The notes: generated by a model from the sequence alone, not told the origin. Positions 1-10,461 are shown, numbered from the stretch's first letter. The stretch is 64,000 bases of DNA from Phenylobacterium sp. (GCF_019636135.1 NZ_JAHBYD010000002.1:62001-126000); one strand, 5' to 3'. Numbers and translations: made by a program.

Positions 1-588
1 AACGCGTCGACCTCGACGGTGCGCCTCGCCGGCTCGTCGGGGGCCAATCCGTTCGCCTGCATCGCGGCGGGCATCGCCTCGCTCTGGGGCCCCAAGCACG
101 GCGGCGCGAACGAAGAAGCGCTGAACATGCTGAAGGAGATCGGGACGGTCGACCGGATCCCCGAGTTCGTCCAGGGCGTGAAGGACCGCCGCTACCTGCT
201 CATGGGCTTCGGCCACCGGGTCTACAAGAACTACGACCCCCGCGCGAAGGTCATGCAGAAGTCCTGCCACGAGGTGCTGGAGGCCGTCGGCGCCCAGAAC
301 GACCCGCTGCTGCAGGTGGCGATGGAGCTCGAGAAGATCGCCCTGAGCGACGAGTTCTTCATCGAGCGCAAGCTCTACCCGAACGTCGACTTCTACTCCG
401 GCATCACGCTGCGCGCCCTGGGCTTCCCGCCCGAGATGTTCACCGTGCTGTTCGCCCTGGCCCGCACCGTCGGCTGGATCGCCCAGTGGAAGGAGATGAT
501 CGAGGACCCGTCGCAGAAGATCGGCCGCCCGCGGCAGATCTACACCGGCGCCCCGCAGCGCAGCTACGTGGCGGTCGACAAGCGCTGA
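1..588 (+). CDS. gltA: Citrate synthase, C-terminal part (cut by window start)
   Basis: Condenses oxaloacetate and acetyl-CoA to citrate in the first step of the TCA cycle. The open frame runs in from the window edge and shows the C-terminal half of type II citrate synthase: the STVR and GANPFA segment, the KHGGANE loop, and [15 protein letters not shown] with the active-site His and Arg region, followed by the catalytic Asp segment NVDFYSG. It ends with the usual [13 protein letters not shown] tail. The 5' part lies outside the window. It converges on lpxB, and the two reading frames overlap by 25 bp at their 3' ends, with no room for a separate terminator between them. Confidence 0.97.
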   Translation, partial: NASTSTVRLAGSSGANPFACIAAGIASLWGPKHGGANEEALNMLKEIGTVDRIPEFVQGVKDRRYLLMGFGHRVYKNYDPRAKVMQKSCHEVLEAVGAQNDPLLQVAMELEKIALSDEFFIERKLYPNVDFYSGITLRALGFPPEMFTVLFALARTVGWIAQWKEMIEDPSQKIGRPRQIYTGAPQRSYVAVDKR

Positions 589-1748
589 CGCGCGATCAGG
601 TCCAGGACGGCGGACGCCGCGGCCTCGTTCGGATCGGGGCCGCCGCGTCCCATCTTCAGCAACGCCGCGTTCTGCCGCTCGACCTGCCGCGCCCGCAGGC
701 CGGCGTCGTCGAGGCGTAGCGCGACCTCGCGCGCGAGCGCGGGCCCGTTGCAGTCCGCCTGGATCATCTCGGGCGCCACGAAGTCCTGGGCGGCGATGTT
801 GAACAGGGTCACGTACTTCGTGCGGATCAGCCGCTTCAGGACGGCGTAGGTCACCGGCGCCAGCCGATAGGCCACCACCATCGGGCAGCCCGCCAGCGCC
901 AGCTCGGTCGTGACCGTGCCCGAGCAGGCCAGCGCCACCGTCGCGGCCTTCATCGCCGAGCGCTTGGCGGCGTCGCCCTCGACCACCTGCGCCCGGTGCG
1001 GCCAGCCGGCGACCCGCGACTTCACCAGCCCGGCCACCGTCGGCGCCGCCGCGACGACCACATGCAGGTCCGGCCGCCCGGCCTTCAGGCGATGGACGGC
1101 GTCCTCGAACGCCGGCATCACCCGCTCGATCTCGGACGGCCGGCTGCCGGGCAGCACCAGCAGGATCGGCTCGTCCGGCGCCGCGCCGATCTCCGCGCGC
1201 AACCCGGCCGGATCGGCCGCCGAGAAGTCGATGGCGAGCGTCGAGTCGCCCACGAACACCGTCTTCAGCCCCTCGCGCTCGAAGGCCGCGCCGTCGAAGG
1301 CGTGGATGGTCAGCAGGAGGTCGTACCAGCGCGCCGCCGTCCGCGCGCGCCCGGGCCGCGACGCCCAGACCTGCGGGCCCACGTACTTCACCAGCGGCAG
1401 CGCCGGGGACTGCCGTCGCAGGCGATGCGCCACGCGCAGGGTGAAGCCCCAGGAGTCGATCAGGACAGCCACGTCCGGCGGCTCCCGCGCGGCGACGGCC
1501 GCGGCCTCGTCGGCCCGGCGCACCACCTTGCCGTAGGCCATCAGGCCCTCCAGCAGGCCGAAGATCGAGAGCTCCGCGATGTCGAACGGGCTCGTGAGCC
1601 CCTCCCCGCGCATCCGCTGGCCACCGACGCCCACGAACCGGACGCCCTCGCCCAGCTTCGCCTTCAGCGCCCGCATGAGCCCCGCGCCGCGGTCGTCGCC
1701 CGAAGCCTCCGCGGCGACCAGCATCACCGTGAGCGGCCGCGCCGTCAT
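564..1748 (-). CDS. lpxB: Lipid-A-disaccharide synthase
   Basis: Glycosyltransferase (GT19) joining UDP-2,3-diacylglucosamine and lipid X into the tetraacyl disaccharide of lipid A at the inner membrane. The 394-residue product starts [18 protein letters not shown], the family N-terminus, and keeps the [10 protein letters not shown] sugar-nucleotide motif, [12 protein letters not shown] and [10 protein letters not shown] segments. The frame stays open upstream into lpxI, but homology begins at the ATG ending at 1748, which overlaps the lpxI stop as ATGA, so the genes are translationally coupled. It is the last gene of the lpx block and overlaps the end of gltA from the other strand. Confidence 0.96.
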   Translation of the reverse strand: MTARPLTVMLVAAEASGDDRGAGLMRALKAKLGEGVRFVGVGGQRMRGEGLTSPFDIAELSIFGLLEGLMAYGKVVRRADEAAAVAAREPPDVAVLIDSWGFTLRVAHRLRRQSPALPLVKYVGPQVWASRPGRARTAARWYDLLLTIHAFDGAAFEREGLKTVFVGDSTLAIDFSAADPAGLRAEIGAAPDEPILLVLPGSRPSEIERVMPAFEDAVHRLKAGRPDLHVVVAAAPTVAGLVKSRVAGWPHRAQVVEGDAAKRSAMKAATVALACSGTVTTELALAGCPMVVAYRLAPVTYAVLKRLIRTKYVTLFNIAAQDFVAPEMIQADCNGPALAREVALRLDDAGLRARQVERQNAALLKMGRGGPDPNEAAASAVLDLIARQRLSTAT

Positions 1749-2581
1749 GGCGGCGGCTCGACGCCCAGGATGAAGACCCCGAGCTCGTCGGCCAGTGCGA
1801 TCACCGCCTCGCGGTCCAGCACGAGCAGCCCCCCCGCCTCGCCCACGATCCCCGCCAGGCCGGCCCGCGCCACGCCCTGCACCGTCGCCAGCCCGATGGT
1901 CGGCAGGTCCACCCGCGTCTCCTGGATCGGCTTCGGCGCCTTGGCCAGCACGCCGAGGCCCGCGCCCGCGCGGCCCCTCAGGTGCGCCGGCAGGCCGGCC
2001 ACCCGCGCCAGCATCGCGTCGGTGCCCTCCTGCGCCTCCACCGCCAGCACCAGGCCTTGCGCCACGACCGCCGCCTGCCCGACGTCCAGCCGGCCGATCG
2101 CGCGCGCCACCTCCAGCGCGCGGCCCGCGTCCGCCCTGTCCTCGGCCGAGGGCTCGCGTCGCCCCAGCAGGCCGGCGGGCAACGACAGGTCGTCCATCAC
2201 CTCGTGCGCCCCCTCGACCGCGAAGCCCTCCTTCTCGAACGCGCCGACGAGGACGCGCAGCATGGCGTCGTCGCCCTGGCGCGCGGCGGCCGCCACCTTC
2301 GGCAGCAGCATCAGGCCGCGGAGGTCGGGCATCAGGCTCGCGAAATCCGGCCGCGCCACCTCGCCGGCCAGGCAGATCGAGCGGCACCCCGCCCGCTTCA
2401 GCGCCTTCAGGCACTTTCCGAGCTCGGCCAGCCCCACCTCGGCCCCGGCGTAGTCGCCGAGGCCCTCGCCGGCGAACCCCTTCAGCCGGATGACGAACAG
2501 CGGCCGCCCGGAGCGTTCGCAGTGCCGGGCGATCTCCACCGGCAGGCCCCCGCCGCCGGCGATGAGGCCGAGCTTCTGCAT
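1745..2581 (-). CDS. lpxI: UDP-2,3-diacylglucosamine diphosphatase, LpxI type
   Basis: Hydrolyses UDP-2,3-diacylglucosamine to lipid X and UMP in lipid A synthesis. LpxI replaces LpxH in many alphaproteobacteria and was first characterised in Caulobacter. The 278-residue protein starts MQKLGLIAGGGGLPVEIAR, the typical DUF1009 N-terminus, and has the C-terminal ETRVDLPTIG segment that carries the conserved catalytic Asp of the family. It lies 5 bp after lpxA and overlaps lpxB by 4 bp. No lpxH-like gene is present in the window, consistent with LpxI being the enzyme used. Confidence 0.94.
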   Translation of the reverse strand: MQKLGLIAGGGGLPVEIARHCERSGRPLFVIRLKGFAGEGLGDYAGAEVGLAELGKCLKALKRAGCRSICLAGEVARPDFASLMPDLRGLMLLPKVAAAARQGDDAMLRVLVGAFEKEGFAVEGAHEVMDDLSLPAGLLGRREPSAEDRADAGRALEVARAIGRLDVGQAAVVAQGLVLAVEAQEGTDAMLARVAGLPAHLRGRAGAGLGVLAKAPKPIQETRVDLPTIGLATVQGVARAGLAGIVGEAGGLLVLDREAVIALADELGVFILGVEPPP

Positions 2582-2586
2582 CGCCG

Positions 2587-3384
2587 CTAGAGTTCCCGCT
2601 CGGGCAGGCAGAGCGGGCGGCTGGCGTCGGCGCGGATGAAGTCGATGATCTCCATCACCGGCGGCGAGCGGCCGAAGGTGGCGGCCGTATCGTCGATCCG
2701 CTCCTGGAACGTGCCTTCCTCGGCGAACATCAGGCGGTAGGCCGAGCGCAGCGCGCTGACGGTCTCGCGATCGAAGTTCCGCCGCTTGAGGCCCACGAGA
2801 TTGAGCCCCTCGAGATGGGCGTGGTTGCCCCAGACCATCCCGTAGGGAATCACGTCCTTGGTCACCGCGGCCAGGCCGCCGATGAACGAGTAACGCCCCA
2901 CGCGGCAGAACTGATGGACGGCCGCGAGCCCGCTGACGGTGACGAAGTCGCCCACCACGACGTGGCCGCCCAGGGTCGCCCCGTGCGCCAGCACCACGTT
3001 GTCGCCGACGATGCAGTCGTGGCCGATGTGGCTCGTGGCCATGAAGAAGCCGTCGTCGCCCACGCGGGTCACGCCGTCCTCGCCGGGACCGCCGATGTGC
3101 ATCGTGACGTGTTCCCAGATCCGGTTGCGGTCGCCGATGATCAGCTCGGTGGGCTCGCCCTTGAAGCCGGTATGGTGCGGCGGCCCGCCCAGGTTGGCGA
3201 AGTTCCTGACCGAGCAGTCCACGCCGATGGTGGTGCGGTTCTCGATCACCACATGCGCCAGCACCTGGGTGCGCGCGCCGATCCTCACGTGCTCGCCGAT
3301 GATGCTGTAGGGGCCGACCGACACGCCGTCGGCCAGTTCCGCCCCCTTGGCGACGAGGGCGGTCGGGTGGATGTCGACGCTCAA
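2587..3384 (-). CDS. lpxA: UDP-N-acetylglucosamine O-acyltransferase
   Basis: Transfers a 3-hydroxyacyl chain from ACP to UDP-GlcNAc, the first step of lipid A synthesis. The 265-residue length is normal for the family. The N-terminal two thirds is a left-handed parallel beta helix of hexapeptide repeats ([19 protein letters not shown] and following). The [16 protein letters not shown] segment contains the catalytic His region, and a C-terminal helical part starts near LKRRNFDRE. It follows fabZ by 4 bp and precedes lpxI by 5 bp, inside a compact lpxD-fabZ-lpxA-lpxI-lpxB run. Confidence 0.97.
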   Translation of the reverse strand: MSVDIHPTALVAKGAELADGVSVGPYSIIGEHVRIGARTQVLAHVVIENRTTIGVDCSVRNFANLGGPPHHTGFKGEPTELIIGDRNRIWEHVTMHIGGPGEDGVTRVGDDGFFMATSHIGHDCIVGDNVVLAHGATLGGHVVVGDFVTVSGLAAVHQFCRVGRYSFIGGLAAVTKDVIPYGMVWGNHAHLEGLNLVGLKRRNFDRETVSALRSAYRLMFAEEGTFQERIDDTAATFGRSPPVMEIIDFIRADASRPLCLPEREL

Positions 3385-3388
3385 CGGC

Positions 3389-3859
3389 TCAGGTCTCCAC
3401 GACCATGGCGGCGAACTCGCATTCGGCGGCCACCTTGTCGCCCACGAGGGCCTGGCCGGCGAACTTGAAGACGTCGCCGCGATGACGGACCACTTTCACC
3501 GGCATGCGCACCACGTCGCCGGGCCGCACGGGCGAGCGGAACCGGCAGTTGTCGGCCGACATGAAGAAGATCGCCTTGCCGCCCACGTCCACGTCCAGCG
3601 ACTTCGACATCAGCACGGCCCCGGTCTGGGCCATGGCCTCGATCAGCAGCACCGCCGGCATCACCGGATAGTGCGGGAAGTGCCCCGGGAAGAACGGCTC
3701 GTTCACCGTCACGCACTTGATGCCGACGATGGATTCCGAGGCCCTGTAGTCCTCGCACCGGTCCACCAGCAGGAACGGATGACGGTGCGGGATCCGCTCC
3801 ATGATCTCGGTGATGTCGATATCGGTGGGATTCGCCGCCACCGGGGCTCTTCGCGCCAT
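3389..3859 (-). CDS. fabZ: 3-hydroxyacyl-ACP dehydratase
   Basis: Dehydrates 3-hydroxyacyl-ACP in fatty acid elongation and competes with LpxA and LpxD for the same hydroxyacyl-ACP pool, which explains its place between them. The hot-dog fold protein shows [12 protein letters not shown], then [21 protein letters not shown] region motifs with the catalytic His in GHFP and Glu in LIEAMAQ. The frame is open 20 codons further upstream, but the ATG ending at 3859 shares a base with the lpxD stop (TGATG), the typical coupled start, giving 156 residues. Confidence 0.95.
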   Translation of the reverse strand: MARRAPVAANPTDIDITEIMERIPHRHPFLLVDRCEDYRASESIVGIKCVTVNEPFFPGHFPHYPVMPAVLLIEAMAQTGAVLMSKSLDVDVGGKAIFFMSADNCRFRSPVRPGDVVRMPVKVVRHRGDVFKFAGQALVGDKVAAECEFAAMVVET

Positions 3860-4872
3860 CAGTTTCCCCCCGACCTGCGGTTGGCCATGCGGGCCAGCCA
3901 GGCCGTTTCCTTCAGCCATTCACGGATGGGCCGCGCCGGCATCCCGCCCCAGGTCTCGCCGGCCGGGATGTCCTTCATGCAGCCCGCGGCGGCGCCGACG
4001 CGGGCCCCCGCGCCGATGGTCACGTGGTCGGCGACCCCGGCCCGGCCGCCGAACTGGGCTCCGTCCCCGATCGTCACGCTGCCCGAGATCCCCGTATGGG
4101 CGGCCATCACGCAGTTGCGTCCCACGCGGACGTTGTGGGCGATCTGCACCAGGTTGTCGATCTTGGTGTTCTCGCCGATGACGGTGTCGTCGTAGGCCCC
4201 GCGGTCCACGGTCGAATTGGCCCCGATGGACACGCCGTCCTGGATGATCACGCGGCCCAGTTGCGGGATGTCGATCAGCCCCTTGGGGCCGACGGTGGCG
4301 CCGAATCCGGGCTCGCCGATCCGTGCGCCCGCCAGCACCTTCACCCGGTCGCCGATCAGCGCGAAGCCGATGCTGACGTTCGGGCCGATGTCGCAGTCGC
4401 GCCCGATCGCGACCCCCGGCCCGATCACCGTGTTCGGCCCGATCCGCGTGCCGCGCCCGATCTGCGCCGCCGGGCCGACGACCGCGCCGGCGCCCAGCAC
4501 GACGCCGTCCTCCAGCTTCGCGTCCGCGGCCAGGCGCGCCGTTCCCGCATCGCGGGGGCGGTGCAGGCGCTGGGCGGCGAGCGCATAGGCGCCTTGCGGA
4601 TTCGCCGCGATCAGCATGGCGCAGCCGTCGGGGGCGAACCCCTCGGCCCCGCGGGGCGCAAAGCAGCCCGCCGGCCGCGCCTCGGCGAGCTGGGCCGCAT
4701 AGCGCCTGTCGGTCAGGAACGTGATGCTGTCGGGACCGGCGTGGGCCAGCACGGCCACCCGGCCCACCATCCGGTCGCCCGCGCGCGCATCCACGAGCTC
4801 GGCGCCGGTCAGGCGGGCGAGCTCGTGGAGTGGCGCCGGGCCCAGGTCCTCGAAGAAGCGCGGGTCGGGCAT
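3859..4872 (-). CDS. lpxD: UDP-3-O-acylglucosamine N-acyltransferase
   Basis: Adds the N-linked hydroxyacyl chain in lipid A synthesis. The 337-residue product has an N-terminal uridine-binding domain (residues about 1-110), followed by many hexapeptide repeats forming a left-handed beta helix (about 110-300) with the IAHNVRVGRNCVMAAHTGISG segment carrying the catalytic His region. It ends in a C-terminal helix. It follows skp after 49 bp and overlaps fabZ by one base. Confidence 0.96.
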   Translation of the reverse strand: MPDPRFFEDLGPAPLHELARLTGAELVDARAGDRMVGRVAVLAHAGPDSITFLTDRRYAAQLAEARPAGCFAPRGAEGFAPDGCAMLIAANPQGAYALAAQRLHRPRDAGTARLAADAKLEDGVVLGAGAVVGPAAQIGRGTRIGPNTVIGPGVAIGRDCDIGPNVSIGFALIGDRVKVLAGARIGEPGFGATVGPKGLIDIPQLGRVIIQDGVSIGANSTVDRGAYDDTVIGENTKIDNLVQIAHNVRVGRNCVMAAHTGISGSVTIGDGAQFGGRAGVADHVTIGAGARVGAAAGCMKDIPAGETWGGMPARPIREWLKETAWLARMANRRSGGN

Positions 4873-4921
4873 GGCCTGGGTTCTAGGCCGCTTCGGCCCG
4901 CGCGTCAGTCCTATCCGTCGC

Positions 4922-5563
4922 CTACTTGCGCGGAGCCGCCGCCGCGGCCGGCGCGCCCTGCTGGTCGAGCCGCTCGCGATCGAAGGCGAACTGGGTGATC
5001 TTGGCGTTCAGCGCCGTCACCACCTGCGGGGTGAGGTCGGTGGCCGGATTGGCCAGCACGATCACCTGGCGGTTGAAGAGCATGGCGCAGCCCTTGGCCT
5101 GGTAGGCCTGGCGGATCAGCGGCTCCATCTCGTTGCCGATGCGGTCGATGGCCTTCTGCTGCGTCGCCTGCAGCTCCTGCTCGCGCAGTTGGCGCTTACG
5201 GGCGAAGGCGTTGGCCTTCACCTGCACGGCGGCGGCGCGCTGCTCGAAGGCGTCCTGCGCCAGCGTCGCGCGCTGGGCGTCGATCGCCTTGGCTTCGTTG
5301 TCGATCGCCGTGCCTTCGGACGTCAGCTCGGCGTTCACCTGTCCGGCGAGCTGCTGGATGCGCGTCTGCACGTACTTGCCGACCGTCGAGTTGGCCAGCA
5401 CGCCTTCCGGCGAGACGATGCAGAGGCCGGCCGGAGCCGCGCCGTGCGTCACTTGCGGAGCCGCAGCGGCCGCGGGAGCCGGGGCCTGGGCGGTCGCGGT
5501 GGTCGCGCCCGTGAGCGCGAGGGCCACGGCGGTTCCCGCCACGGCGAAGGTCTTGAACGTCAT
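4922..5563 (-). CDS. skp: OmpH/Skp-family periplasmic chaperone
   Basis: Periplasmic chaperone expected to hold unfolded outer-membrane proteins for BamA. The 213-residue product has a signal peptide (about residues 1-26, ending ATTATAQA), an Ala/Pro-rich linker, the LCIVSPEGVLANSTVGKYV start of the OmpH domain and a long charged helical segment (about 80-160) that would form the coiled-coil tentacles. It ends in an Ala/Pro-rich low-complexity tail. The gene lies 6 bp after bamA, the usual order. The family assignment comes from the coiled coil and context; the sequence is divergent from enteric Skp. Confidence 0.87.
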   Translation of the reverse strand: MTFKTFAVAGTAVALALTGATTATAQAPAPAAAAAPQVTHGAAPAGLCIVSPEGVLANSTVGKYVQTRIQQLAGQVNAELTSEGTAIDNEAKAIDAQRATLAQDAFEQRAAAVQVKANAFARKRQLREQELQATQQKAIDRIGNEMEPLIRQAYQAKGCAMLFNRQVIVLANPATDLTPQVVTALNAKITQFAFDRERLDQQGAPAAAAAPRK

Positions 5564-5569
5564 CTTTTC

Positions 5570-8008
5570 CTAGAACCTGGTTGAAGTGGAGAACCGGAAG
5601 AGTTCCTTCCTGTCGTAGTCTTCCTTGGCCAAAATTCGGCTGAAGTCGAAGCGGATCGGCCCCATCGGCGATTTCCAGAAGACGCTCAGGCCCGCCGAGG
5701 CGCGAAGCGACAGGTCGTCGCGGATGCAGACGTTGCGCGTGCCGGGCGTGGCCAGGTTCGGGATCGTCTGGGTCGGGTCGGTCGGGCTCGGAAGCGTCGG
5801 GTTCAGGCAGTCGACGTCGCCCGGCTGGTAGGTCTTGTCGCGCTTGTCGAGCATGCCCAGCGTACCGATGTCGCTGAACAGCGCCGCCTTGATCCCGTAC
5901 TGCTCGGGCAGGAAGGTCGGCACCGTCAGCTCCACGGTGGTGATCGCATAGGTCTTGCCGCCCAGGGCGTCGGCCCGTTGCAGCGAGATGTCGCGCGGAC
6001 CGATGCCGGCGGTCTCGAACCCGCGGAAGGTCAGGCCGCCCTTGTAGTAGCGGTCGTTGATCCGCACGTCGTCGCCGGCCCAGCCGACCACATAGCCGGC
6101 CGACCCGACGATCGAGAAGATGAAGTCCTTGGTGAAGCCGTGGAACCAGCCCGCCTCGATATCGGTGCGCACGTAGTTCACGTCGCCGCCCAGGCCCGCG
6201 ACGTCCTGGTTGAAGTCGATGTAGTAGCCGCGGGTGGGGTTCAGGTAGTCGTTCCGCCGGTCGAGGCGCGCGCCGTAGCCGACCAGCGACGTCAGGCGCT
6301 TGCCGACCTGGCCGCAGAGCGCCGTCGACAGCACCTGGCCCTGGGTCGGGTCGCAGTAGAAGTCGTCGATGTCGATGTCTTCCTGGCGCAGCGTGTAGCG
6401 CACCGACCCGCGGCTATCGATGCTGAGCGGGAAGCTCGTGCGCAGGCTGAAGCCCACCGTGGCGGTCTTGTAGGCCGAGAAGTCCGAGTAATCGAGGCGG
6501 TAGGCGAACAGGTCCACGCCCGCCGCCAGGTCGCGGTTCAGGAACCGGGGCTCGGTGAAGGAGAAGTCGAGCTGCTGGCGCAGCGAGCCCACCGAAATCC
6601 GCGCCCGCACGTCCTGGCCGCGGCCGCGGAAGTTGCGCTGGGTGACCCCCAGGTCGAGCACGAGCTGGTCCACCGACGAATAGCCGGCCGAGAACGAGAG
6701 CTCGCCCGTCGGCTGTTCCTCGACCTTCACCTGCAGCGCGGTGCGGTCGGGCGCAGAGCCCGGGACCTCGGTGATGTTGACGTCCTTGAAGTAGCCCAGC
6801 GCGCGGATCTGGCGCTTGGACCGGTCGACCAGGGCGCGGTTGTAGGCGTCGCCTTCCACGACGCTCATCTCGCGGCGGATCACGTAGTCCAGGGTCTGGG
6901 TGTTGCCGACGATGTCGATGCGGTCGACGTAGACGCGCGGGCCTTCGTTGACCTGGAAGGTCACGTCGACGACGCCCTTCTCGCGGTCCGGCGTGTAGCG
7001 CGGCCGCACGTCCACGAAGGCGAAGCCCGCGGCGCCGGCGGCGAAGGTGAGCGCGTCGGTCGCCTGCTCGATCGCCTCGTCCTGGTAGGTCGAGCCCGAC
7101 CGGATCGGCACCAGGGCGGTCAGCACGTCCTTGTCCAGCTTCTGCAGCGTCGTCTCGACGTTCAGCTTGCCGAACCTGTACCGCGGGCCTTCGTCGACCG
7201 TGTAGGTGATGACGAAGCCGTTCTTGTCGGGGGCCAGCTCGGCCACCGCCGAGGAGACGCGGAAGTCGTAGTAGCCGCGGTTGCGGTAGTGCTTCCGGAG
7301 CTGCTCCTTGTCGTACTCCAGGCGGTCCGGGTCGTAGTTGGCGTTGTTCGAGAAGAACTTGTACCAGCGGCTCTCCTCGGTCACGACCACGTCGCGCAGG
7401 TCGTTGTCGCTGAAGGCCTTGTTGCCCAGGAAGTTGACCGAGAGGATGCCGCTCTTGGGGCCTTCGTCGATCTTGAAGATCAGATCGACGCGCTTCTGCG
7501 GCAGTTCGATGATCTGCGGCGTCACCGTGGCCGAGATCCGGCCCGACCGACGATAGAGTTCGACGATCCGCTGCACGTCGCCCTGCGCCTTGGCGCGCGT
7601 GAAGATGCCCCGCGGGCGCACCGTCACCTCGTCGCGCAGCTTGTCTTCCTTGAGGCCCTTGTTCCCCTCGAAGATCACCCGGTTGATGATCGGGTTCTCG
7701 ACGACGGTGACGATCAGGTCGCCGTTCTGGAAGTCGATCTGCACGTCGGCGAACAGGTCGGTGCGGAACAGCGCCTTCAGCGCCAGGTCGATCTTCGCCG
7801 AATCGACCGCCTCGCCCGGCTGCACCGGCAGGTAGGAGACGACCGTCGACTGCTCGATCCGCTCGTTGCCCTGGACCAGGATCCGCTGGATGACCCCGCC
7901 CTGCTCCTGCTGGGCGTTCGCGATACCGGGCGCGACCAGGGCCGTTGTCCCGAAGAGAAGGGCAACGCCAGTGGCGAGCGCGGCGCAGGGTACGCGGGTT
8001 CTAAGCAT
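5570..8008 (-). CDS. bamA: Outer membrane protein assembly factor BamA
   Basis: Core Omp85 insertase of the beta-barrel assembly machinery in the outer membrane. The 812-residue protein has a signal peptide (to about residue 33, IANAQQ). Five POTRA repeats follow, starting at IQRILVQGNERIEQSTV and each recognisable by the xxVxGNxxxxDxxLR pattern. A C-terminal 16-strand barrel (about 430-812) ends in Phe (FRFSTSTRF), the usual outer-membrane signature. It lies between rseP (30 bp) and skp (6 bp). Confidence 0.97.
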   Translation of the reverse strand: MLRTRVPCAALATGVALLFGTTALVAPGIANAQQEQGGVIQRILVQGNERIEQSTVVSYLPVQPGEAVDSAKIDLALKALFRTDLFADVQIDFQNGDLIVTVVENPIINRVIFEGNKGLKEDKLRDEVTVRPRGIFTRAKAQGDVQRIVELYRRSGRISATVTPQIIELPQKRVDLIFKIDEGPKSGILSVNFLGNKAFSDNDLRDVVVTEESRWYKFFSNNANYDPDRLEYDKEQLRKHYRNRGYYDFRVSSAVAELAPDKNGFVITYTVDEGPRYRFGKLNVETTLQKLDKDVLTALVPIRSGSTYQDEAIEQATDALTFAAGAAGFAFVDVRPRYTPDREKGVVDVTFQVNEGPRVYVDRIDIVGNTQTLDYVIRREMSVVEGDAYNRALVDRSKRQIRALGYFKDVNITEVPGSAPDRTALQVKVEEQPTGELSFSAGYSSVDQLVLDLGVTQRNFRGRGQDVRARISVGSLRQQLDFSFTEPRFLNRDLAAGVDLFAYRLDYSDFSAYKTATVGFSLRTSFPLSIDSRGSVRYTLRQEDIDIDDFYCDPTQGQVLSTALCGQVGKRLTSLVGYGARLDRRNDYLNPTRGYYIDFNQDVAGLGGDVNYVRTDIEAGWFHGFTKDFIFSIVGSAGYVVGWAGDDVRINDRYYKGGLTFRGFETAGIGPRDISLQRADALGGKTYAITTVELTVPTFLPEQYGIKAALFSDIGTLGMLDKRDKTYQPGDVDCLNPTLPSPTDPTQTIPNLATPGTRNVCIRDDLSLRASAGLSVFWKSPMGPIRFDFSRILAKEDYDRKELFRFSTSTRF

Positions 8009-8038
8009 CGAATCAGCCGTTTGAGGGGACGAGCGGGC

Positions 8039-9253
8039 TTACGAGAATAGCCCGCCGAACAGATTGAACACACGGTTGCGCTGCAAATCGTTCCAGGTGG
8101 CGAACAACATCAAACCGAGAACGAGTGCAAGCCCAACGCGGTACCCTGCCGCCTGAACCTTGGCGGCAAGAGGGCGGCGCGCCACGGCCTCGTACGCATA
8201 GAACAGCAGGTGTCCCCCATCGAGCACAGGCACGGGCAGCAGGTTCATGAACCCGATGCTGACCGAGATCAGCGCCGCGAGCTGGAGCAGGTTGATCCCG
8301 GAGCGGAAGATCTTGTCGCCGAAGTTCTCCGAGCTGTCGGCGCCCAGGGTGGCCACGTTCTTCGCGACGCTGGCGATGCCCAGCGGTCCGCGCAGCTCGT
8401 CGGCGCGCACCTGCCCGGTGATCATCCGGCCCAGGTAGTAGACGGTGGTCTCCAGCGTATGCCACGTCTTCACCGCACCGCGCGTGACGGCCTCGATCGG
8501 CCCGTAGCGGATCTGGATGAAGTCGTCGCGCGATTGCGCGGGCGCGATGCCCAGCAGGCCCAGGCGCTGCTTGCCGGCCACCGGGTCGTTGGTCTCGTTC
8601 CAGCGCGGTGTGGCGGTCAGATGCACCTCGCGCCCGCCCCGCTGCACGACGAACTCGGTCGGCACCTCGGCGCGGACGCTGATGATCTCCTTCACCTCGT
8701 CGAAGCGCTGGATCTTGCGGCCGGCCGCCTCCACGATCAGGTCGCCGGCCCGGAAACCCGCGGCGGCGGCCGGCGTGTCCGGGGCCACCGTCGCCACGCG
8801 CGCCGGCACCACCCACTCGCCGAACGCCATCAGGAGGCCCGCGAAGATCGCGATCGCCAGCAGGAAGTTCGCGATGGGTCCCGCGCCCACGATGATCGCG
8901 CGCTGCCAGATCGGCTTGAAGTGGAAGTAGCGGTTGATCTCCGCGCCGCGCCCCTGGGCGATCAGCGCCTGGCGCATGCCCTTCAGGTCTTCGGCGTCGG
9001 GGATGGACGCGGCGTTCTCGTCGCCGGCGAAGCGGACGTAGCCGCCGATCGGCGCCCAGCCGATCCGCCACTCCACGCCCGACCTGTCGGTCCAGTGGGC
9101 GATGGCGCGCCCGAAGCCGATCGAGAAGCGGTCGATCTTGGTCCCCAGCCACTTGGCGGCCAGGAAGTGACCCAGCTCGTGGACCGTCACCACCACGCCC
9201 AGGACGAGCAGGAACGGAACCACATAGAGCAGGATGGTCTGGAGGATCTGCAT
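8039..9253 (-). CDS. rseP: Site-2 zinc protease RseP
   Basis: Intramembrane metalloprotease that cleaves anti-sigma factors and remnant signal peptides in the inner membrane. The 404-residue protein has the HELGH zinc motif at residues 25-29 in the first membrane segment. A central PDZ domain follows (about 120-220, with the GFRAGDLIVEAAGRKIQ core). The second metal motif is VPVLDGGHLL near residue 340, and membrane segments lie at both ends. It follows dxr by 14 bp and precedes bamA, a conserved alphaproteobacterial order linking isoprenoid, envelope stress and outer-membrane assembly genes. Confidence 0.96.
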   Translation of the reverse strand: MQILQTILLYVVPFLLVLGVVVTVHELGHFLAAKWLGTKIDRFSIGFGRAIAHWTDRSGVEWRIGWAPIGGYVRFAGDENAASIPDAEDLKGMRQALIAQGRGAEINRYFHFKPIWQRAIIVGAGPIANFLLAIAIFAGLLMAFGEWVVPARVATVAPDTPAAAAGFRAGDLIVEAAGRKIQRFDEVKEIISVRAEVPTEFVVQRGGREVHLTATPRWNETNDPVAGKQRLGLLGIAPAQSRDDFIQIRYGPIEAVTRGAVKTWHTLETTVYYLGRMITGQVRADELRGPLGIASVAKNVATLGADSSENFGDKIFRSGINLLQLAALISVSIGFMNLLPVPVLDGGHLLFYAYEAVARRPLAAKVQAAGYRVGLALVLGLMLFATWNDLQRNRVFNLFGGLFS

Positions 9254-9267
9254 CGGGGCTGTTGCTC

Positions 9268-10461
9268 CTAGGCGGCGGCGAGGTCGTGGACGACCGCGTC
9301 CGCCACGCGCCGCGCGGCGGCATCGGTTCGTCGAGCGCTCTCCAACGCGTCGTTCGGCGTGGAGAAGTCGTCCGTGCGGTCCATCCGCTCCAGCGTTTCG
9401 GCCACCACGTTCGGGATATCCAGAAAGCCGATGCGCCGGTCAAGGAAAGCCGCCACCGCGCGCTCGTTGGCCGCATTCATGGCCGCCGGCGCCGGACCGC
9501 CCGCGGCCAGGGCCTGCTTGGCGATGGCGAGCGCCGGGAACTTCTGCGGATCGGGATGCTGGAACTTCAGCGGGCCGGCGGTCACGAGGTCCAGCTTGGG
9601 CGCGGGCCACGGCAGGCGGTCGGGCCAGGCGAAGGCGCAGGCGATCGGCGGGCGCATGTCGGGCGGCCCGAGCTGGGCCAGCGTCGAGCCGTCGGCGTAC
9701 TCCACCAGCGAATGGATGATCTGCTGCGGGTGGACCAGCACCTCGATCCGCTCGGGCGGCATGGCGAACAGGTAGGCCGCCTCGATCACCTCCAGGCCCT
9801 TGTTCATCATGGTCGCCGAGTCGACCGAGATCTTGGCGCCCATCGAGAAGTTCGGGTGCGCGATCGCCCGCTCGGGCGTGGCCGCCGCCATCTCGTCGCG
9901 GCTGGCGTCGCGGAACGGGCCGCCCGACGACGTCAGGATCAGCTTCGAGACCTGCGCGGCGATGGTCGGGTCCAGCACCTGGAAGATCGCCGAGTGCTCC
10001 GAGTCGACCGGGATCACCGCCCCGCCCGCCAGCTTCGCCGTCCGCAGCAGCGAGGGGCCGGCGCAGACCAGGCTCTCCTTGTTGGCCAGCGCCACCACCG
10101 CCCCCGCCCGCGCCGCCGCCAGCGTGGGCGCGAGGCCTGCGAAGCCCACGATGGCCGACATCACCCACTGGGCGTCGGCGCCGGCCACGTCCGCCACCGC
10201 CCGCGCGCCTGCCGCGGCTTCGACGCCCGAGCCCTTCAGCCGCTCGCGCAACTCGGCCAGCTTCGTCTCGTCCTCGATCACCGCCAGCTTCGGCCGCCAG
10301 CGCAGCGCCTGCTCGGCCAGCCGCGCCGCGTTGCGCCCCGCCGTCAGGCCCACGACCTCGACGTCCACGCCGGCCTGCTCGAACAGGTCCAGCGTCGAGA
10401 CGCCGATCGAGCCCGTCGAGCCCAGGACGCTGACCTTGCGCGGCAGGTTCAATGTCCCCAT
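9268..10461 (-). CDS. dxr: 1-deoxy-D-xylulose 5-phosphate reductoisomerase
   Basis: Converts DXP to MEP in the non-mevalonate isoprenoid pathway, feeding undecaprenyl phosphate synthesis by UppS encoded two genes upstream. The 397-residue protein has the NADPH-binding GSTGSIG at residues 14-20, the [12 protein letters not shown] segment, [11 protein letters not shown] with the metal-binding Asp-Ser-Glu, and the TSSGGPFRD loop. The frame is open much further upstream, but homology starts at the ATG ending at 10461, which lies inside the end of cdsA (13-bp overlap). Confidence 0.96.
   Translation of the reverse strand: MGTLNLPRKVSVLGSTGSIGVSTLDLFEQAGVDVEVVGLTAGRNAARLAEQALRWRPKLAVIEDETKLAELRERLKGSGVEAAAGARAVADVAGADAQWVMSAIVGFAGLAPTLAAARAGAVVALANKESLVCAGPSLLRTAKLAGGAVIPVDSEHSAIFQVLDPTIAAQVSKLILTSSGGPFRDASRDEMAAATPERAIAHPNFSMGAKISVDSATMMNKGLEVIEAAYLFAMPPERIEVLVHPQQIIHSLVEYADGSTLAQLGPPDMRPPIACAFAWPDRLPWPAPKLDLVTAGPLKFQHPDPQKFPALAIAKQALAAGGPAPAAMNAANERAVAAFLDRRIGFLDIPNVVAETLERMDRTDDFSTPNDALESARRTDAAARRVADAVVHDLAAA

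Noticed and set aside
1749..2414. N-terminal extension of the lpxB frame
   Set aside because: Gly/Arg/Ala-rich antisense-like sequence lying over lpxI; LpxB homology begins at the ATG ending at 1748.
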